Shown here piece after piece: positions 23,784 through 33,274 of a DNA stretch of 64,000 bases. The position numbers were made by a program, and so were the translations under genes. The stretch comes from JAGOBP01 sp046328575. Its GTDB lineage: Bacteria > Chloroflexota > Anaerolineae > Fen-1058. Positions within the stretch are counted from its first letter, which is position 1. Each line of letters opens with the position of its first letter. The DNA lies in assembly GCA_046328575.1 (NCBI GenBank), contig JAXLWI010000015.1:1-64000 (forward strand). Direction: 5' to 3'. The notes under the pieces are model-generated. The model was given only the letters and a program-made list of their open reading frames with translations, searched no databases and had not been told where the DNA came from.

Positions 23784-26069
23784 TTAGCCCCAGCCCTCGT
23801 CGCTGTCGTCCGTCTCCTTGCCGATCAACACCATGCGCGTGCGACCCGCCTGTTGCGCGGGGCCAACCACGCCCATCTTCTCCATCTGATCGAGCAGCGC
23901 CGCCGCTTTGGGGAAACCCAGATTCAACTTGCGCTGCAACAGCGACGCGCTGGCCTGCCGCTGCTTCTTCACCACCTCGATCGCTTTCGCCAGCAGCACT
24001 TCGTCGTCGTCTTCGAGCGCGGCCGTGCTGGGGCTGGCCTGCGCGATCTCTTCAAGTTGCTGCACCTTGGTCATTTCCCATGGCGCGGCTTCGGCCTCTT
24101 CGTCGGCGTACTTCTCGTGCCAGAACTCCACCACGCGATCAATCTCGCGTTCGCTGACATAGCACCCCTGAATGCGCTGCGGGCCGTTGGCTGTCGGCGA
24201 GAGGAACAGCATGTCGCCTTTGCCCAGCAGCGTCTCCGCGCCGACCGAGTCCAGAATCACGCGGCTATCCACGGCCGACGCCACCGAGAACGAAATACGC
24301 GCCGGGAAGTTGGCCTTGATCAAACCCGTAATCACATCGGTCGATGGGCGCTGCGTGGCGATGACGAGGTGGATGCCCGTCGCGCGCGCCATCTGCGCGA
24401 TACGCGTGATCGTCTTTTCGATCTCGACGGGCGCGCTCAACATCAAGTCTGCCAACTCGTCGATCATCACCGCGATGTAGGGGAGCTTGTCTTCGCCTTG
24501 CTCCTGCATCCGATCGTTATACTCGGTGAAATGGCGCACGCCCAATTCGGCGAACTTCTTGTAACGCGCATCCATCTCGCGCGTCACCCAGCGCAGCACC
24601 GTCACGATCCGCTCCATCTCTGTCTCGACCTTGCCGTACAGATGCGGCAGGCCGTTGTAGCGGATCAACTCCACCATCTTCGGGTCGATCATGACAAGGC
24701 GCAATTCGTCCGGCGTCGCGTTGGTGATCAGCGACATCACGATCGCGTTGATGCACACGCTCTTGCCCGAACCCGTCGTACCGGCGATCAAGATGTGCGG
24801 CATCGACGCCAGATCGGCGGCGACGGATGCGCCACTCACATCGCGACCCAGCGCAAACGCCAGCAGCGACTTCGCTTTGGCCTTGTTGAAGGCTTCGCTT
24901 TCCAGCACGCCGCGTAGACCCACCATCGCGATCTTGTCGTTGGGCACTTCGATGCCCACAAACGATTCGCCCGGCACCGGCGCTTCGATACGCAGCGACG
25001 ACGCGGCCAGCGACAACGCTAAGTCATTCGACAACGAACTGATCTGCGCCACGCGCACCTTCACGCGCCGCACTTCGCCGTCTGTGCCGGGTCGTTCGAT
25101 GTAACCCGGCTCCACGCCGAACTGCGTCACGGCCGGGCCTTGCGACACGCGCACCACTTTCGCTTCCAGCCCAAATTGCCGCAGCGTCTCTTCGATCACC
25201 TGCGACTTGCGCTCGATCTCCAATTCGGTAATCGTCGCCGTCGTGTGCTCGTCCAATAGATCGAGCCCGGGCAGATAGCGCGGACGTTTAACCTTCTTCG
25301 GTTTCTCTTCGGCCTTGATGACTTTCAGCGGCAACTGCGTGGCTTTAACGGGCGCGTCGTCGAGTTTCTTCGGCTTGACGACAACTTCCTTCGCGGGAAC
25401 GATGTCTTCCTCGGAAGTGACCTGATCGATCGATTGGGAGGCCACATCCGATCGAGCCGGGGAACCGATCGAGAATTGCTGCAACCGTGCGCTGATCTTG
25501 CTCAACCCGATCGCCAACCACGTGCCCCACGGGATCGCGAAGGCAACGGTGAGCGCCATCAGCATCAACACGCTGAAGATCACGCCAGACAGCGGGCGGC
25601 TGAAGACTTGCTGCGCCAGCGACAGCAACGCCCAGCCAAACGCGCCGCCGCCTTCGCCGTTCTTTTGCGTCAGCCAAATGTTTTCGCCCGCACTAAAGGC
25701 ATGCAGCGCACCCAACAACGCAAAGAATGCCACCTCGACGCCGATGATAATGCGCCACGGCAGGGTGTTGGCCGTGCTCTGCGCCACGCGGATCAACAGC
25801 CAACCAAACGCGCCGAGCAAAGCCACCGCACCAAACGCCCCCCACCCGAACCAGTGATAGAGGGTCATGCCCCAATCCAGCAGCAGGTCGCCGCCCTTGC
25901 CGGTGAACCCAATCAACGCCAGCAACGACAAAATCGCCAGCGCGATAAGCAACACGCCGGCGATCTCACGACCGCGCGCGCCAAAAGTGAAGCGCAGCTG
26001 CCGTCGTTTCTCGGGTTCTTTTGATTTGGCGCGTGATGAAGTCTTCGATCGCGCTGCTGACTTAGCCAT
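23784..26069 (-). CDS. ftsK: DNA translocase FtsK/SpoIIIE
   Basis: A 761-residue membrane-anchored DNA pump for chromosome segregation at the septum. The N-terminus is basic and is followed by four membrane helices (about 25-190), a variable linker, the alpha/beta motor with Walker A GTTGSGKS (near 432) and Walker B AVMIDELADL (near 531), and a C-terminal gamma winged helix (SASLLQRKLNLGF, then ALLDQMEKMGVVGP). The ATG at 26069 lies inside the 3' end of the S1 gene (8-nt overlap) and gives the expected short basic leader; a longer form would read through unrelated sequence. Confidence 0.95.
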   Translation of the reverse strand: MAKSAARSKTSSRAKSKEPEKRRQLRFTFGARGREIAGVLLIALAILSLLALIGFTGKGGDLLLDWGMTLYHWFGWGAFGAVALLGAFGWLLIRVAQSTANTLPWRIIIGVEVAFFALLGALHAFSAGENIWLTQKNGEGGGAFGWALLSLAQQVFSRPLSGVIFSVLMLMALTVAFAIPWGTWLAIGLSKISARLQQFSIGSPARSDVASQSIDQVTSEEDIVPAKEVVVKPKKLDDAPVKATQLPLKVIKAEEKPKKVKRPRYLPGLDLLDEHTTATITELEIERKSQVIEETLRQFGLEAKVVRVSQGPAVTQFGVEPGYIERPGTDGEVRRVKVRVAQISSLSNDLALSLAASSLRIEAPVPGESFVGIEVPNDKIAMVGLRGVLESEAFNKAKAKSLLAFALGRDVSGASVAADLASMPHILIAGTTGSGKSVCINAIVMSLITNATPDELRLVMIDPKMVELIRYNGLPHLYGKVETEMERIVTVLRWVTREMDARYKKFAELGVRHFTEYNDRMQEQGEDKLPYIAVMIDELADLMLSAPVEIEKTITRIAQMARATGIHLVIATQRPSTDVITGLIKANFPARISFSVASAVDSRVILDSVGAETLLGKGDMLFLSPTANGPQRIQGCYVSEREIDRVVEFWHEKYADEEAEAAPWEMTKVQQLEEIAQASPSTAALEDDDEVLLAKAIEVVKKQRQASASLLQRKLNLGFPKAAALLDQMEKMGVVGPAQQAGRTRMVLIGKETDDSDEGWG

Positions 26070-27117
26070 GCCCTTCGACCACTGACCACAGACCGTCGGC
26101 CACCGCTTGCCGATCGCCGAGCAGAAAATCCGATTCGGCGGCCGGCCGTTCGCTGCCGGCTTCTGGCTCATCAGACTGAACTTGCCGCAACGACAAGCCC
26201 AGCCGCCGATGCATGATATCGACGTTGAGCACTTTTACCCGGATCATGTCATTCTCGCTCACGACGTTGCGGGGATGCAGGAAATTGCCCTCAGCCAACT
26301 CTGAAATATGAATAAGACCCTCTACGCCTTCTTCCAACCGCACAAACGCGCCGAAGTCGACGACCGTGGTCACACGACCTTCGACCACTTGCCCGATGAC
26401 ATACCGCTGCGAAACGGTCGCCCACGGATCAGGCTGCAAGCGCTTCACACTCAACGCCACGCGCCGCTGCGCCCGATCGACGTTCATCACGTACACGTCC
26501 ACGCTTTGGCCGCTGCGCAAAATATCGCCCGGATGGTTGATGCGCCCCCATGAAATCTCGCTGATGTGCGCCAGACCTTCCAGGCCGCCCAGATCGATGA
26601 ATGCGCCAAAGTCACACACGGTGGTGACGAGGCCGCAGCGCTTCTGGCCGGGCTGCAATTCAGTTAGCAACAGTTCTAAGCGCGCCCGATCGTTGTACGC
26701 CAAACGTTCCGACAATACAAATCGGCCGCGCGCGCGATCCAGTTCGATGATCTTGCCCAGCACGTGCTGGCCCACGCGTTTGGCAAATTCGGATTTGCGC
26801 TGTTCGTCATCCGTCACGGCTGGCATGCCGATGAGGTGCGATGATGGTACGAAGCCATGCAGCCCCTGCCAATCGATCAGCAGGCCGCCCCGATTGTAGC
26901 CGGTAACATCAACCGTCAGGGCTTCGTCGTTGTCGCAGGCACGCTGGGCCGAGGTCCACAGCACATCGATCGGCCGTTGCCCGCCCGCCGGGGTTGAACC
27001 ATTGGCGGCACGAGCGCGCCCCGCTGCAGCGGCTGAACCGTCGGGCAGCGTGGCTTCATCATCTTTCAACAGAGCTTGCCAATAAGCTTCTTCCAATGAT
27101 TCAGTCGTATCGTCCAT
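26062..27117 (-). CDS. S1 RNA-binding domain protein (RpsA-like)
   Basis: A 351-residue protein with about three S1 (OB-fold) domains. The last two are the clearest: VTTVCDFGAFIDLGGLEGLA and VTTVVDFGAFVRLEEGVEGL, each followed by an HISEL/HISEI strand. Such proteins bind mRNA at the ribosome or act in RNA metabolism. Ribosomal S1 proper usually has four to six domains, so this is a short form. The ATG at 27117 follows a GGGAG site; a TTG at 27135 is less likely. The gene overlaps ftsK by 8 nt. Confidence 0.88.
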   Translation of the reverse strand: MDDTTESLEEAYWQALLKDDEATLPDGSAAAAGRARAANGSTPAGGQRPIDVLWTSAQRACDNDEALTVDVTGYNRGGLLIDWQGLHGFVPSSHLIGMPAVTDDEQRKSEFAKRVGQHVLGKIIELDRARGRFVLSERLAYNDRARLELLLTELQPGQKRCGLVTTVCDFGAFIDLGGLEGLAHISEISWGRINHPGDILRSGQSVDVYVMNVDRAQRRVALSVKRLQPDPWATVSQRYVIGQVVEGRVTTVVDFGAFVRLEEGVEGLIHISELAEGNFLHPRNVVSENDMIRVKVLNVDIMHRRLGLSLRQVQSDEPEAGSERPAAESDFLLGDRQAVADGLWSVVEGHG

Positions 27118-27280
27118 CTCTTTTTCTCCCGCCAAACTGTCCGATCGCGATCAACAAACCCAACTCTATAAAACCGTTCGCTCATCGGTTATTAATATAG
27201 ATTCATATTCTACAAAGAAATCGGGAAAATAGCCAAATGGCCGCCGACCCGCGCGCCGCGCACCAAACTCAACGCGTACG
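27118..27280. other. AT-rich intergenic region upstream of the S1 gene
   Basis: 163 bp with an AT-rich core (about 27165-27215) that probably holds the promoter of the S1-ftsK operon on the minus strand. No consensus -35/-10 pair was identified with confidence. Confidence 0.4.
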
Positions 27281-29188
27281 TTAATCTACAGAATTTTCTT
27301 TAACTTCGGCGGCGTGTTCTTCCATCTTGGACAGCGAGGCGGCCACCGCTTCTACCGCAATCTTCTGCTTGCGATAGAGATCGCTTTCGCTCATCGCCAG
27401 GCGCTGCGCGATCTCGCGCACTTTATGGCCTTGAATGAAGCGCAGTTCCAAAATGTTGTACAACACCCACTCGGCCGCTGTGAGGCTGCGCTGACCGTCA
27501 GGGCGCAGCTGCTCGATCGCTTCCGCGAGCACCGCGCGCAGCGCTTTGGGGGCGTCGTCGTTGTAATCGGCCAGCGAGCGTTCCACCACTTGCATCTTCA
27601 AGAGCGGACTCTCCGTTAATTTTGGTCCGCCCCAATAATGACTCAAAGCTTCTTTCACCCACGTCGGAAATTCTGGATCACTTGTCAGTGTTACTTCGGG
27701 CGGCGGCTGTGTAGGTGAATCGATGTAGCGAATCACGCCGCGCTGCTGCTGAATCACATCGATTTCCGGCATAATGCGTTCGACAGCCGCAAACACCTCC
27801 TGTTGCAAACGCCGATCTTCCAAAGCGATGGCGGCTTGATAAATCAACGCCTGTAAACTGCGGGCTTCATCCACCGATAGTTCCGGATCCGCCGATTGAG
27901 CGGCCACGGCCAGCGCACCCAACATGCCTTCATCGCCGCGCGCCCACAACGGCCACACCCTAAAACCGTCGATCAGCATGGCGCCATTTTCGGTTGGCTG
28001 AGATTGGGCATGCCGCATCTCTTTCAACGCCGGGCCAAACAGTTCCACCGGCCCGATGTGAGCGCGCAGCCGCCACTGACCATCGGCATCAAACGAAGCC
28101 AAAAACACGCGCTGCACGCGCAACAGATCGGCGACGGCAGTGAGGATGTTTTCCAGAAACTGCTGCAAATCCGTGGTGGTCAACAGGCGATCACTCAGAC
28201 TCCGGATGTAATCGAGTTCGGCGCGATCCTGCTGAAACAGGATCACGTCGAGGAAAGGCTGCAATGAGCCGCGCGCGATCTGAAAAATGACAATGAAAAA
28301 CACGATCGCCAGCGCCGTAATCGTGTCGCGCGGCAAGCCGAGAAACTCTTCGAAGCCCGTGAAGACCACCACGGCCGCGGCCACCGTCGCCGCCATGATC
28401 GGGCCGCGAAACAGGAAGCGGATCAAGCGATACTTGACGACACGATCGGGCGCGAGCACACCGAAGTAGGCCACGCTGTAGCCCATGACGATCAACATCG
28501 CCGCGATCAGGATGTTGCCAGCCACCAGCGCCAGCCACAAACCCAGCGGCACGATGGCGTCGACGTTACTGGACAACAGCAAATACGGAAAGACCGCCAA
28601 CGCCGGGCCGGTCGATGACAGCAGTAGATACGTCATGCGGCGACGCGAGGTACGCGTCAAACAGCGTCGCTGCGCCGCAACAATCCCGACGAAGCCTGCG
28701 ATTACGGCGCCAGCAAAGTAGGCGGCATAGATCCAGAACAACGGGCCGGGACGCAGATGCGGAGCAGAATTCAGCAGAATCCCATCCGCCACGATGAAAT
28801 CGCTGAACAGCGCCAGCCCCATGAAGATCAGGCCGGACACGTAACCAAAGTAAACGACACCACGTCGCCCGCTGCTGAATGAGTTGGTCGTGCGCAGCAC
28901 GTTGTCGGAGAAATGGAGGTACGCCGCCGGGACTAACGCAATCCCAATCCACTGAATGCGCAACCATAATTCGGTGGCACGTATATCGGTGATGCGATAC
29001 AAAATCGAATCACCCACGTAGACCAGCATCACGCACGCCAGCAAAATGCTGAACGCGCGGGCCACCGGCGCGCGCCAGTTGTAACGCACGATGTACATCA
29101 ACAATGAAAAAGCGGTGACAGCCGTTCCGGTGGAGAGAATGGAGTTGATCAGTGCGAGGATAGGCACAAGATCAAAAGAGCCGATCAT
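27281..29188 (-). CDS. Membrane protein with 7TM, GAF and sigma-4-like HTH regions
   Basis: A 635-residue protein. The N-terminal half (about 1-315) has seven or eight hydrophobic helices like the 7TM region found in front of some histidine kinases. A GAF domain follows (about 335-455). There is no HisKA or ATPase domain; the C-terminus (about 560-620) instead reads ILELRFIQGHKVREIAQRLA then SESDLYRKQKIAVEAV, resembling a sigma-70 region 4/LuxR-type helix-turn-helix. It could be a membrane-tethered one-component regulator. A charged tail ends the protein. No operon partner is obvious; the GNAT gene lies just upstream. Confidence 0.75.
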   Translation of the reverse strand: MIGSFDLVPILALINSILSTGTAVTAFSLLMYIVRYNWRAPVARAFSILLACVMLVYVGDSILYRITDIRATELWLRIQWIGIALVPAAYLHFSDNVLRTTNSFSSGRRGVVYFGYVSGLIFMGLALFSDFIVADGILLNSAPHLRPGPLFWIYAAYFAGAVIAGFVGIVAAQRRCLTRTSRRRMTYLLLSSTGPALAVFPYLLLSSNVDAIVPLGLWLALVAGNILIAAMLIVMGYSVAYFGVLAPDRVVKYRLIRFLFRGPIMAATVAAAVVVFTGFEEFLGLPRDTITALAIVFFIVIFQIARGSLQPFLDVILFQQDRAELDYIRSLSDRLLTTTDLQQFLENILTAVADLLRVQRVFLASFDADGQWRLRAHIGPVELFGPALKEMRHAQSQPTENGAMLIDGFRVWPLWARGDEGMLGALAVAAQSADPELSVDEARSLQALIYQAAIALEDRRLQQEVFAAVERIMPEIDVIQQQRGVIRYIDSPTQPPPEVTLTSDPEFPTWVKEALSHYWGGPKLTESPLLKMQVVERSLADYNDDAPKALRAVLAEAIEQLRPDGQRSLTAAEWVLYNILELRFIQGHKVREIAQRLAMSESDLYRKQKIAVEAVAASLSKMEEHAAEVKENSVD

Positions 29189-29227
29189 GAGTCACACGTC
29201 CAACTTCTAACTATTAACGTCCAACAA

Positions 29228-29770
29228 CTAGTGCAGCCCCAGCGCAAAGAACAACGCAATATCTTGGTTGGCAAAGTAATGATCGTTGAAGCCGCAGAAT
29301 TTTAGGCCGTGCTTCTGCGCGAAACTAATGGCCGGATAGTTCTTGGTTTGCAATTCCAACATCAGCCAGCGGGCGCGCTGTTCGCGGCCCCATTGACCAC
29401 TGGCCTTCAACAAGGCACTGCCGATACCGGTGCGCCGGGCGGTCTTCATCACGATCAGATCATTGACCAACACTGTCGCTTGCGGAATGCGATTGATAAG
29501 CGTGGCGTAGCCAATCAGACTGCCACTGGCATCCTCAGCGATCAACATGGCATCGCAGGCTTGCCAGCTTTCGGTCAGCAGTTGGTGATCACGCGGATAA
29601 GGCACGCGCATCTGGCGCGGCAGTCGCGCCGTGCGAAAACTGACGGCCAGCTGGCCATCGTGCACGCGGCTCTCCATCTGCCACACGAAATCGGTGACAT
29701 ATGATGGATCGAGCGTGAGACAGCGGGCCAGATCGGTTTTGATCGCAGATCGAATCGAGACGTTAGCCAT
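29228..29770 (-). CDS. GNAT family N-acetyltransferase
   Basis: A 180-residue acetyl-CoA-dependent transferase. The acetyl-CoA-binding motif A is visible as VLVNDLIVMKTARRTGIGSA (Arg/Gln-x2-Gly-x-Gly/Ala type), followed by the typical YPAISFAQKHGLKFCGF segment near the C-terminus. The acceptor substrate is unknown. It lies upstream of the 7TM-GAF gene on the same strand. Confidence 0.88.
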   Translation of the reverse strand: MANVSIRSAIKTDLARCLTLDPSYVTDFVWQMESRVHDGQLAVSFRTARLPRQMRVPYPRDHQLLTESWQACDAMLIAEDASGSLIGYATLINRIPQATVLVNDLIVMKTARRTGIGSALLKASGQWGREQRARWLMLELQTKNYPAISFAQKHGLKFCGFNDHYFANQDIALFFALGLH

Positions 29771-29802
29771 GTGTCATCATTCTACCACTGTTCAGCCAGC
29801 GC

Positions 29803-30561
29803 CTACGGTTGAATAATCACCGGCACGGCACAATGCGGCGCTTCATTGCCGGTATTATCGACGACCACCAGGCTGATAATGTAGGTGCCGGGTTGGCTCA
29901 GCAACGGCGCCGCATCGATCTGCCCCAATACTGCATCGTGGCGCGGTTCGCGCACCACTTCGCCCGCTGTCGTTGGAACGTTCCCAGTGGCTGGTCCTTG
30001 CAGCGTAAATTTATAGAAGGCGAAGTTGGCGGTGTCAGCTGTGCCGCGCAACTGAATCGGACCATTGAACGTCTGTCCTGCGGCCGGTGCGACCAACTGC
30101 ACATTGGGATCAGGACATGAGACGGGCGGCAGTGCAGCCGATGGGGTTGGCGTGGACTGATCGGACGTTGGCTGAGCAGCCTGCGTCGGCGCAGCGGCGC
30201 CGGTCGGCGTTAACGTCGGGCGTGGCGTACGCGTGGGCGACGGTTGAAACGTCGGCGTGGGCGTGTCGCTCGTTAAGATAAACGGCGCAGTCGGCGTGCT
30301 GTTCGGCGCATCGGAGGGGAGATTAGGCGCAACGTAAGCGGCGATAACATACGTGCCCAACGAAATCGCCGCGAACACGAAGATCATCAACACGCCCCGC
30401 ACAAGCCGTGAGTTGGCGGCTTCCCGTTCCAACGAATACAACGCCTGCCGCAGATCCTGGCGAGCCGTGACAATTTCACGGATATATAAAACTGCGCCAA
30501 CTATGCAGGCCACATAGATGAGGCCCGCATAATTGGCGAGAAGTTGAACAAAGAACGCCAT
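29803..30561 (-). CDS. Membrane-anchored protein with C-terminal Ig-like domain
   Basis: A 252-residue protein: two N-terminal membrane helices (about 7-27 and 53-75) separated by a charged loop, a Pro/Thr-rich linker (about 80-145) and a beta-sandwich domain (about 150-252, LVAPAAGQTFNGPIQLRGTA, later GTYIISLVVVDNTGNE) that should face outward. Such domains occur in bacterial surface and adhesion proteins. It starts 7 nt after punA, so it is the last gene of the xerC-bPH2-punA group. Confidence 0.75.
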   Translation of the reverse strand: MAFFVQLLANYAGLIYVACIVGAVLYIREIVTARQDLRQALYSLEREAANSRLVRGVLMIFVFAAISLGTYVIAAYVAPNLPSDAPNSTPTAPFILTSDTPTPTFQPSPTRTPRPTLTPTGAAAPTQAAQPTSDQSTPTPSAALPPVSCPDPNVQLVAPAAGQTFNGPIQLRGTADTANFAFYKFTLQGPATGNVPTTAGEVVREPRHDAVLGQIDAAPLLSQPGTYIISLVVVDNTGNEAPHCAVPVIIQP

Positions 30562-30568
30562 GCTCGAA

Positions 30569-31408
30569 TCAGGCGGCGCGTAACACGCCGCGAATGAGGG
30601 TGATCAACTTGGGAACGATTGTGCGTCCCGCCTCCAAAACTTCTTCGTGCGTCGTTTCAACGGTGACACCAGGTACCGGCAGCGCATTGCTGATCCCCGA
30701 GAACCCCAGTACGCGCATGCCGCCATGCCGTGCCGTGATCGTTTCCGGCACGGTGGACATGCCCACCGAATCCGCTCCGATCAGGCGCAGGAAACGAATG
30801 TCCGCCGGTGACTCGAAACTCGGCCCAGCGAGGCCGATGTATACCCCCTGCTTCAGATCGATCTGATTGTCGTGTGCCACTTGCAAAGCCACTTCGCGCA
30901 GCGCCAGATCGTACGGCTGCGACATATCGGGGAAGCGTACACCCAACGAATCGTCGTTGGGGCCGCGCAGTGGATTCTGGCCCGCCATGCCGACCAGGTT
31001 GATGTGATCGACAATCAGCATCACATCGCCCGCTTTGTACGCCGTATTCAGCCCGCCCGCCGCATTGGTCAAGATTACGGTCTTGATGCCGAGTAATTGC
31101 ATGATGCGGATGGGGAACGTCACCTGCCCCATCGAGTAGCCCTCGTAGTAATGCACACGGCCTTGCATCACCATAACCGATCGGCCTTCCAACCGACCGA
31201 GGACCATGCGTCCGGCATGGCCCTGCACCGACGACACCGGGAAATACGGAATATCGGCGAACGGAATCACATCGGGGTCTTCGACGGCATCCGCCAACGA
31301 GCCCAACCCAGACCCCAGCACAATGCCGAATTCGGGGCGATAGCGCGAGCGGCGGTGTATAAACGTAACGGCTTCTTCAATTTGAGCGCGCGTAATAAAT
31401 TCTGACAA
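30569..31408 (-). CDS. punA: Purine nucleoside phosphorylase
   Basis: A 279-residue trimeric-type (class II) PNP that phosphorolyses inosine and guanosine. Landmarks are GIVLGSGLGSLADAV (phosphate site), GHAGRMVLG, GRVHYYEGY, ILTNAAGGLN, the substrate-site segment GLAGPSFESPADIR and the Met/Asn region GISNALP. The gene appears to start at TTG (31408), preceded by AAAGAGG at good spacing. It supports nucleoside salvage, as upp does elsewhere in the window. Confidence 0.94.
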   Translation of the reverse strand: MSEFITRAQIEEAVTFIHRRSRYRPEFGIVLGSGLGSLADAVEDPDVIPFADIPYFPVSSVQGHAGRMVLGRLEGRSVMVMQGRVHYYEGYSMGQVTFPIRIMQLLGIKTVILTNAAGGLNTAYKAGDVMLIVDHINLVGMAGQNPLRGPNDDSLGVRFPDMSQPYDLALREVALQVAHDNQIDLKQGVYIGLAGPSFESPADIRFLRLIGADSVGMSTVPETITARHGGMRVLGFSGISNALPVPGVTVETTHEEVLEAGRTIVPKLITLIRGVLRAA

Positions 31409-31432
31409 GCCAGAACCTCTTTCGTAAATGAC

Positions 31433-32137
31433 TTAAAGTTTTGCCAACAACCGTGCTTTGGCCGTTTGATACTCGGCGTCGCTGATCGCTCCGCTCTTGC
31501 GCAGATTGTCAAGTTCAGCAATCTGCTTGAGCGGGTCATCGTCGTCGTCGGCAGCGGCCTTGGGCTTGGTGCCCATGATCGAGCCGGCGACTTGCACCGG
31601 CGGTGCGGAAGGTTGATCGAGAATATCGGGATTGTGCATCGCCGCCTTTTGATCGAGCATGGCGGTCTTGAACTTCACCGGCTGGGCTAAACGCTTGAGC
31701 AAGTTGATGCCCACATCGCTGCCCGTGATGATCTCCAAATCGCCATAGCCCATGATCCGGCCCAGAAACGATTGCGTTAGGATAATGTCGTTGACTTTCT
31801 CCAGCGACGAGTCAACCGTCTTCTTGTTGACGATGCCTTCGGTCTGCATGACACGCCGATTGGTCACGATGTACTGCTCGGCCTCCCATTGAATCAAATC
31901 CCAGCCGAAGCGGCCAACCGGATACAACAACGCAAACAACAGCACCACCATTACGATATTCAAGAATTCCAAGTTCGGATTCTTCTGTGCCACATCACGC
32001 AAGACAAAATACAAGATCAACAGGACGATTACGATAAATAGGTTGACCAGGAACGACATCAACAGCGTCGTCCAATGCTGGCGCTCAATCACCACGATCT
32101 GCTCGTTTTTACCCAACAGGCTTTCGACGTATCCCAT
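31433..32137 (-). CDS. bPH2 domain membrane protein with SHOCT tail
   Basis: A 234-residue protein with two membrane helices (about 28-47 and 57-75), a bacterial PH domain (about 80-150, ending QSFLGRIMGYGDLEII) and a C-terminal SHOCT helix pair (IAELDNLRKSGAISDAEYQ). AAGGGG precedes the ATG. The cellular role is unknown; PH-like domains of this type are often membrane stress or quality-control components. It is part of the xerC-to-punA run. Confidence 0.9.
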   Translation of the reverse strand: MGYVESLLGKNEQIVVIERQHWTTLLMSFLVNLFIVIVLLILYFVLRDVAQKNPNLEFLNIVMVVLLFALLYPVGRFGWDLIQWEAEQYIVTNRRVMQTEGIVNKKTVDSSLEKVNDIILTQSFLGRIMGYGDLEIITGSDVGINLLKRLAQPVKFKTAMLDQKAAMHNPDILDQPSAPPVQVAGSIMGTKPKAAADDDDDPLKQIAELDNLRKSGAISDAEYQTAKARLLAKL

Positions 32138-32169
32138 GTCTGACCCCTTTCGCCAGTCTCGATCTGGCG

Positions 32170-33138
32170 TTACAGTTCAGGTTCCGGCTGCGGCTCGACC
32201 GCTGGTTCGGACGGCTGCATGTAGATCTGTGTGGTCGAAATGTTGGCGTGCCCCAGCACGCGTTGAATCTCTGACAGGCTGGCCTTGTTTTGGCGCAGCA
32301 TATGCGCGGCAAACGAATGCCGCAGCACGTGCGGCGTGACCTCGTAAGCCAGGTTGGCCTTGGCAGCGTATTCTTTAATGATCAGCCACATGCCCTGACG
32401 CGTCAACTGTTGGCCGCGCTGATTCAAGAAGAGCGCAGTTTGATGCTGCGAATTCCGCGCCAGACCCGCTCGACCTCGCTCCAAATAGACCGCTACCGCC
32501 TGCGCGGCCTGTTCGTTAATGGGCACGCTCCGCTCACGGTTGCTCAGGCCGCGGCCTTCATCATCGTTGCGCACGCGCACTGTCCGTTCCGTCAAATTGA
32601 CATCCTCGACGTTGAGGGCCACCAACTCCGAAACGCGCATTCCGGTCGCGTACAGCAATTCCAACAGGGCATGATCACGCAACACTTTGGGCGAATTCCC
32701 CTCGCCCGGCGCGGCGAGCAGCAGTTCAACATCCTCATCGGTCATCGTGCGCGGCGTGCGTTTGGCGATCTTGGGCGCCTCCAACGCGCTAGACGGATCG
32801 GACGCGATGACCGCGTTGGCCTTCAAGAACCCAAAGAACGACTTGACCGCCGCAATCTTGCGGGCCACCGTGGAAGGCGCCACCGATTTGGTCGCGCCGT
32901 TGCGCTTGACGATCTGCATTCCGCGCAACTGCTCGACATAGTTTGTCAGTGTGCTTGATGTTACGGCCGACCAGTTCTCAATCGGTGGCTCTAACTTGAA
33001 CAGGTAGTCGGCCAGTTGATTGAGGTCATTACGATAGGCAGACACCGTGTTGCGCGCATACCCCTCACCTTGAGTCAGCGACCCTAAAAAGCGCTCCAAT
33101 TCATCTCGCAATTGCCCCGTCAGTTCTTGGTCTGACAT
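32170..33138 (-). CDS. Tyrosine recombinase, XerC/XerD family
   Basis: A 322-residue site-specific recombinase. It has an N-terminal SAM-like core-binding domain (about 15-110) and a catalytic domain with ATGMRVSELVAL (Arg I), HVLRHSFAAHML (His-x2-Arg) and the nucleophile Tyr in GHANISTTQIY. All catalytic residues are present. It may resolve chromosome dimers, but a mobile-element integrase cannot be excluded; no transposon ends or att duplications flank it. The ATG at 33138 is preferred since the promoter at 33204-33231 would lie too close to an earlier in-frame start. Confidence 0.92.
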   Translation of the reverse strand: MSDQELTGQLRDELERFLGSLTQGEGYARNTVSAYRNDLNQLADYLFKLEPPIENWSAVTSSTLTNYVEQLRGMQIVKRNGATKSVAPSTVARKIAAVKSFFGFLKANAVIASDPSSALEAPKIAKRTPRTMTDEDVELLLAAPGEGNSPKVLRDHALLELLYATGMRVSELVALNVEDVNLTERTVRVRNDDEGRGLSNRERSVPINEQAAQAVAVYLERGRAGLARNSQHQTALFLNQRGQQLTRQGMWLIIKEYAAKANLAYEVTPHVLRHSFAAHMLRQNKASLSEIQRVLGHANISTTQIYMQPSEPAVEPQPEPEL

Positions 33139-33203
33139 GATCTTCGCCTCGCTATCTTGCCTTGTTGCGACCAGTGACTCTTGCACATTGTCCAACGGCA
33201 TAG

Positions 33204-33231
33204 ATTATAGCAAGGCTTGCCATAAAATCAA
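33204..33231 (-). promoter_or_regulatory. Promoter of the xerC-like operon
   Basis: On the minus strand, TTGATT (33226-33231), a 16-nt spacer and TATAAT (33204-33209). It lies between queA and the recombinase gene and separates two minus-strand operons. Confidence 0.7.
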
Positions 33232-33274
33232 AATGGCAAATCGGCCCATGACCGATTACGCAGAGCCGCCAGCC

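Noticed and set aside
32170..33138. Integrase of a genomic island
   Set aside because: No tRNA, direct repeats or phage genes flank it; the neighbours are housekeeping genes and the length fits a XerC/D protein.
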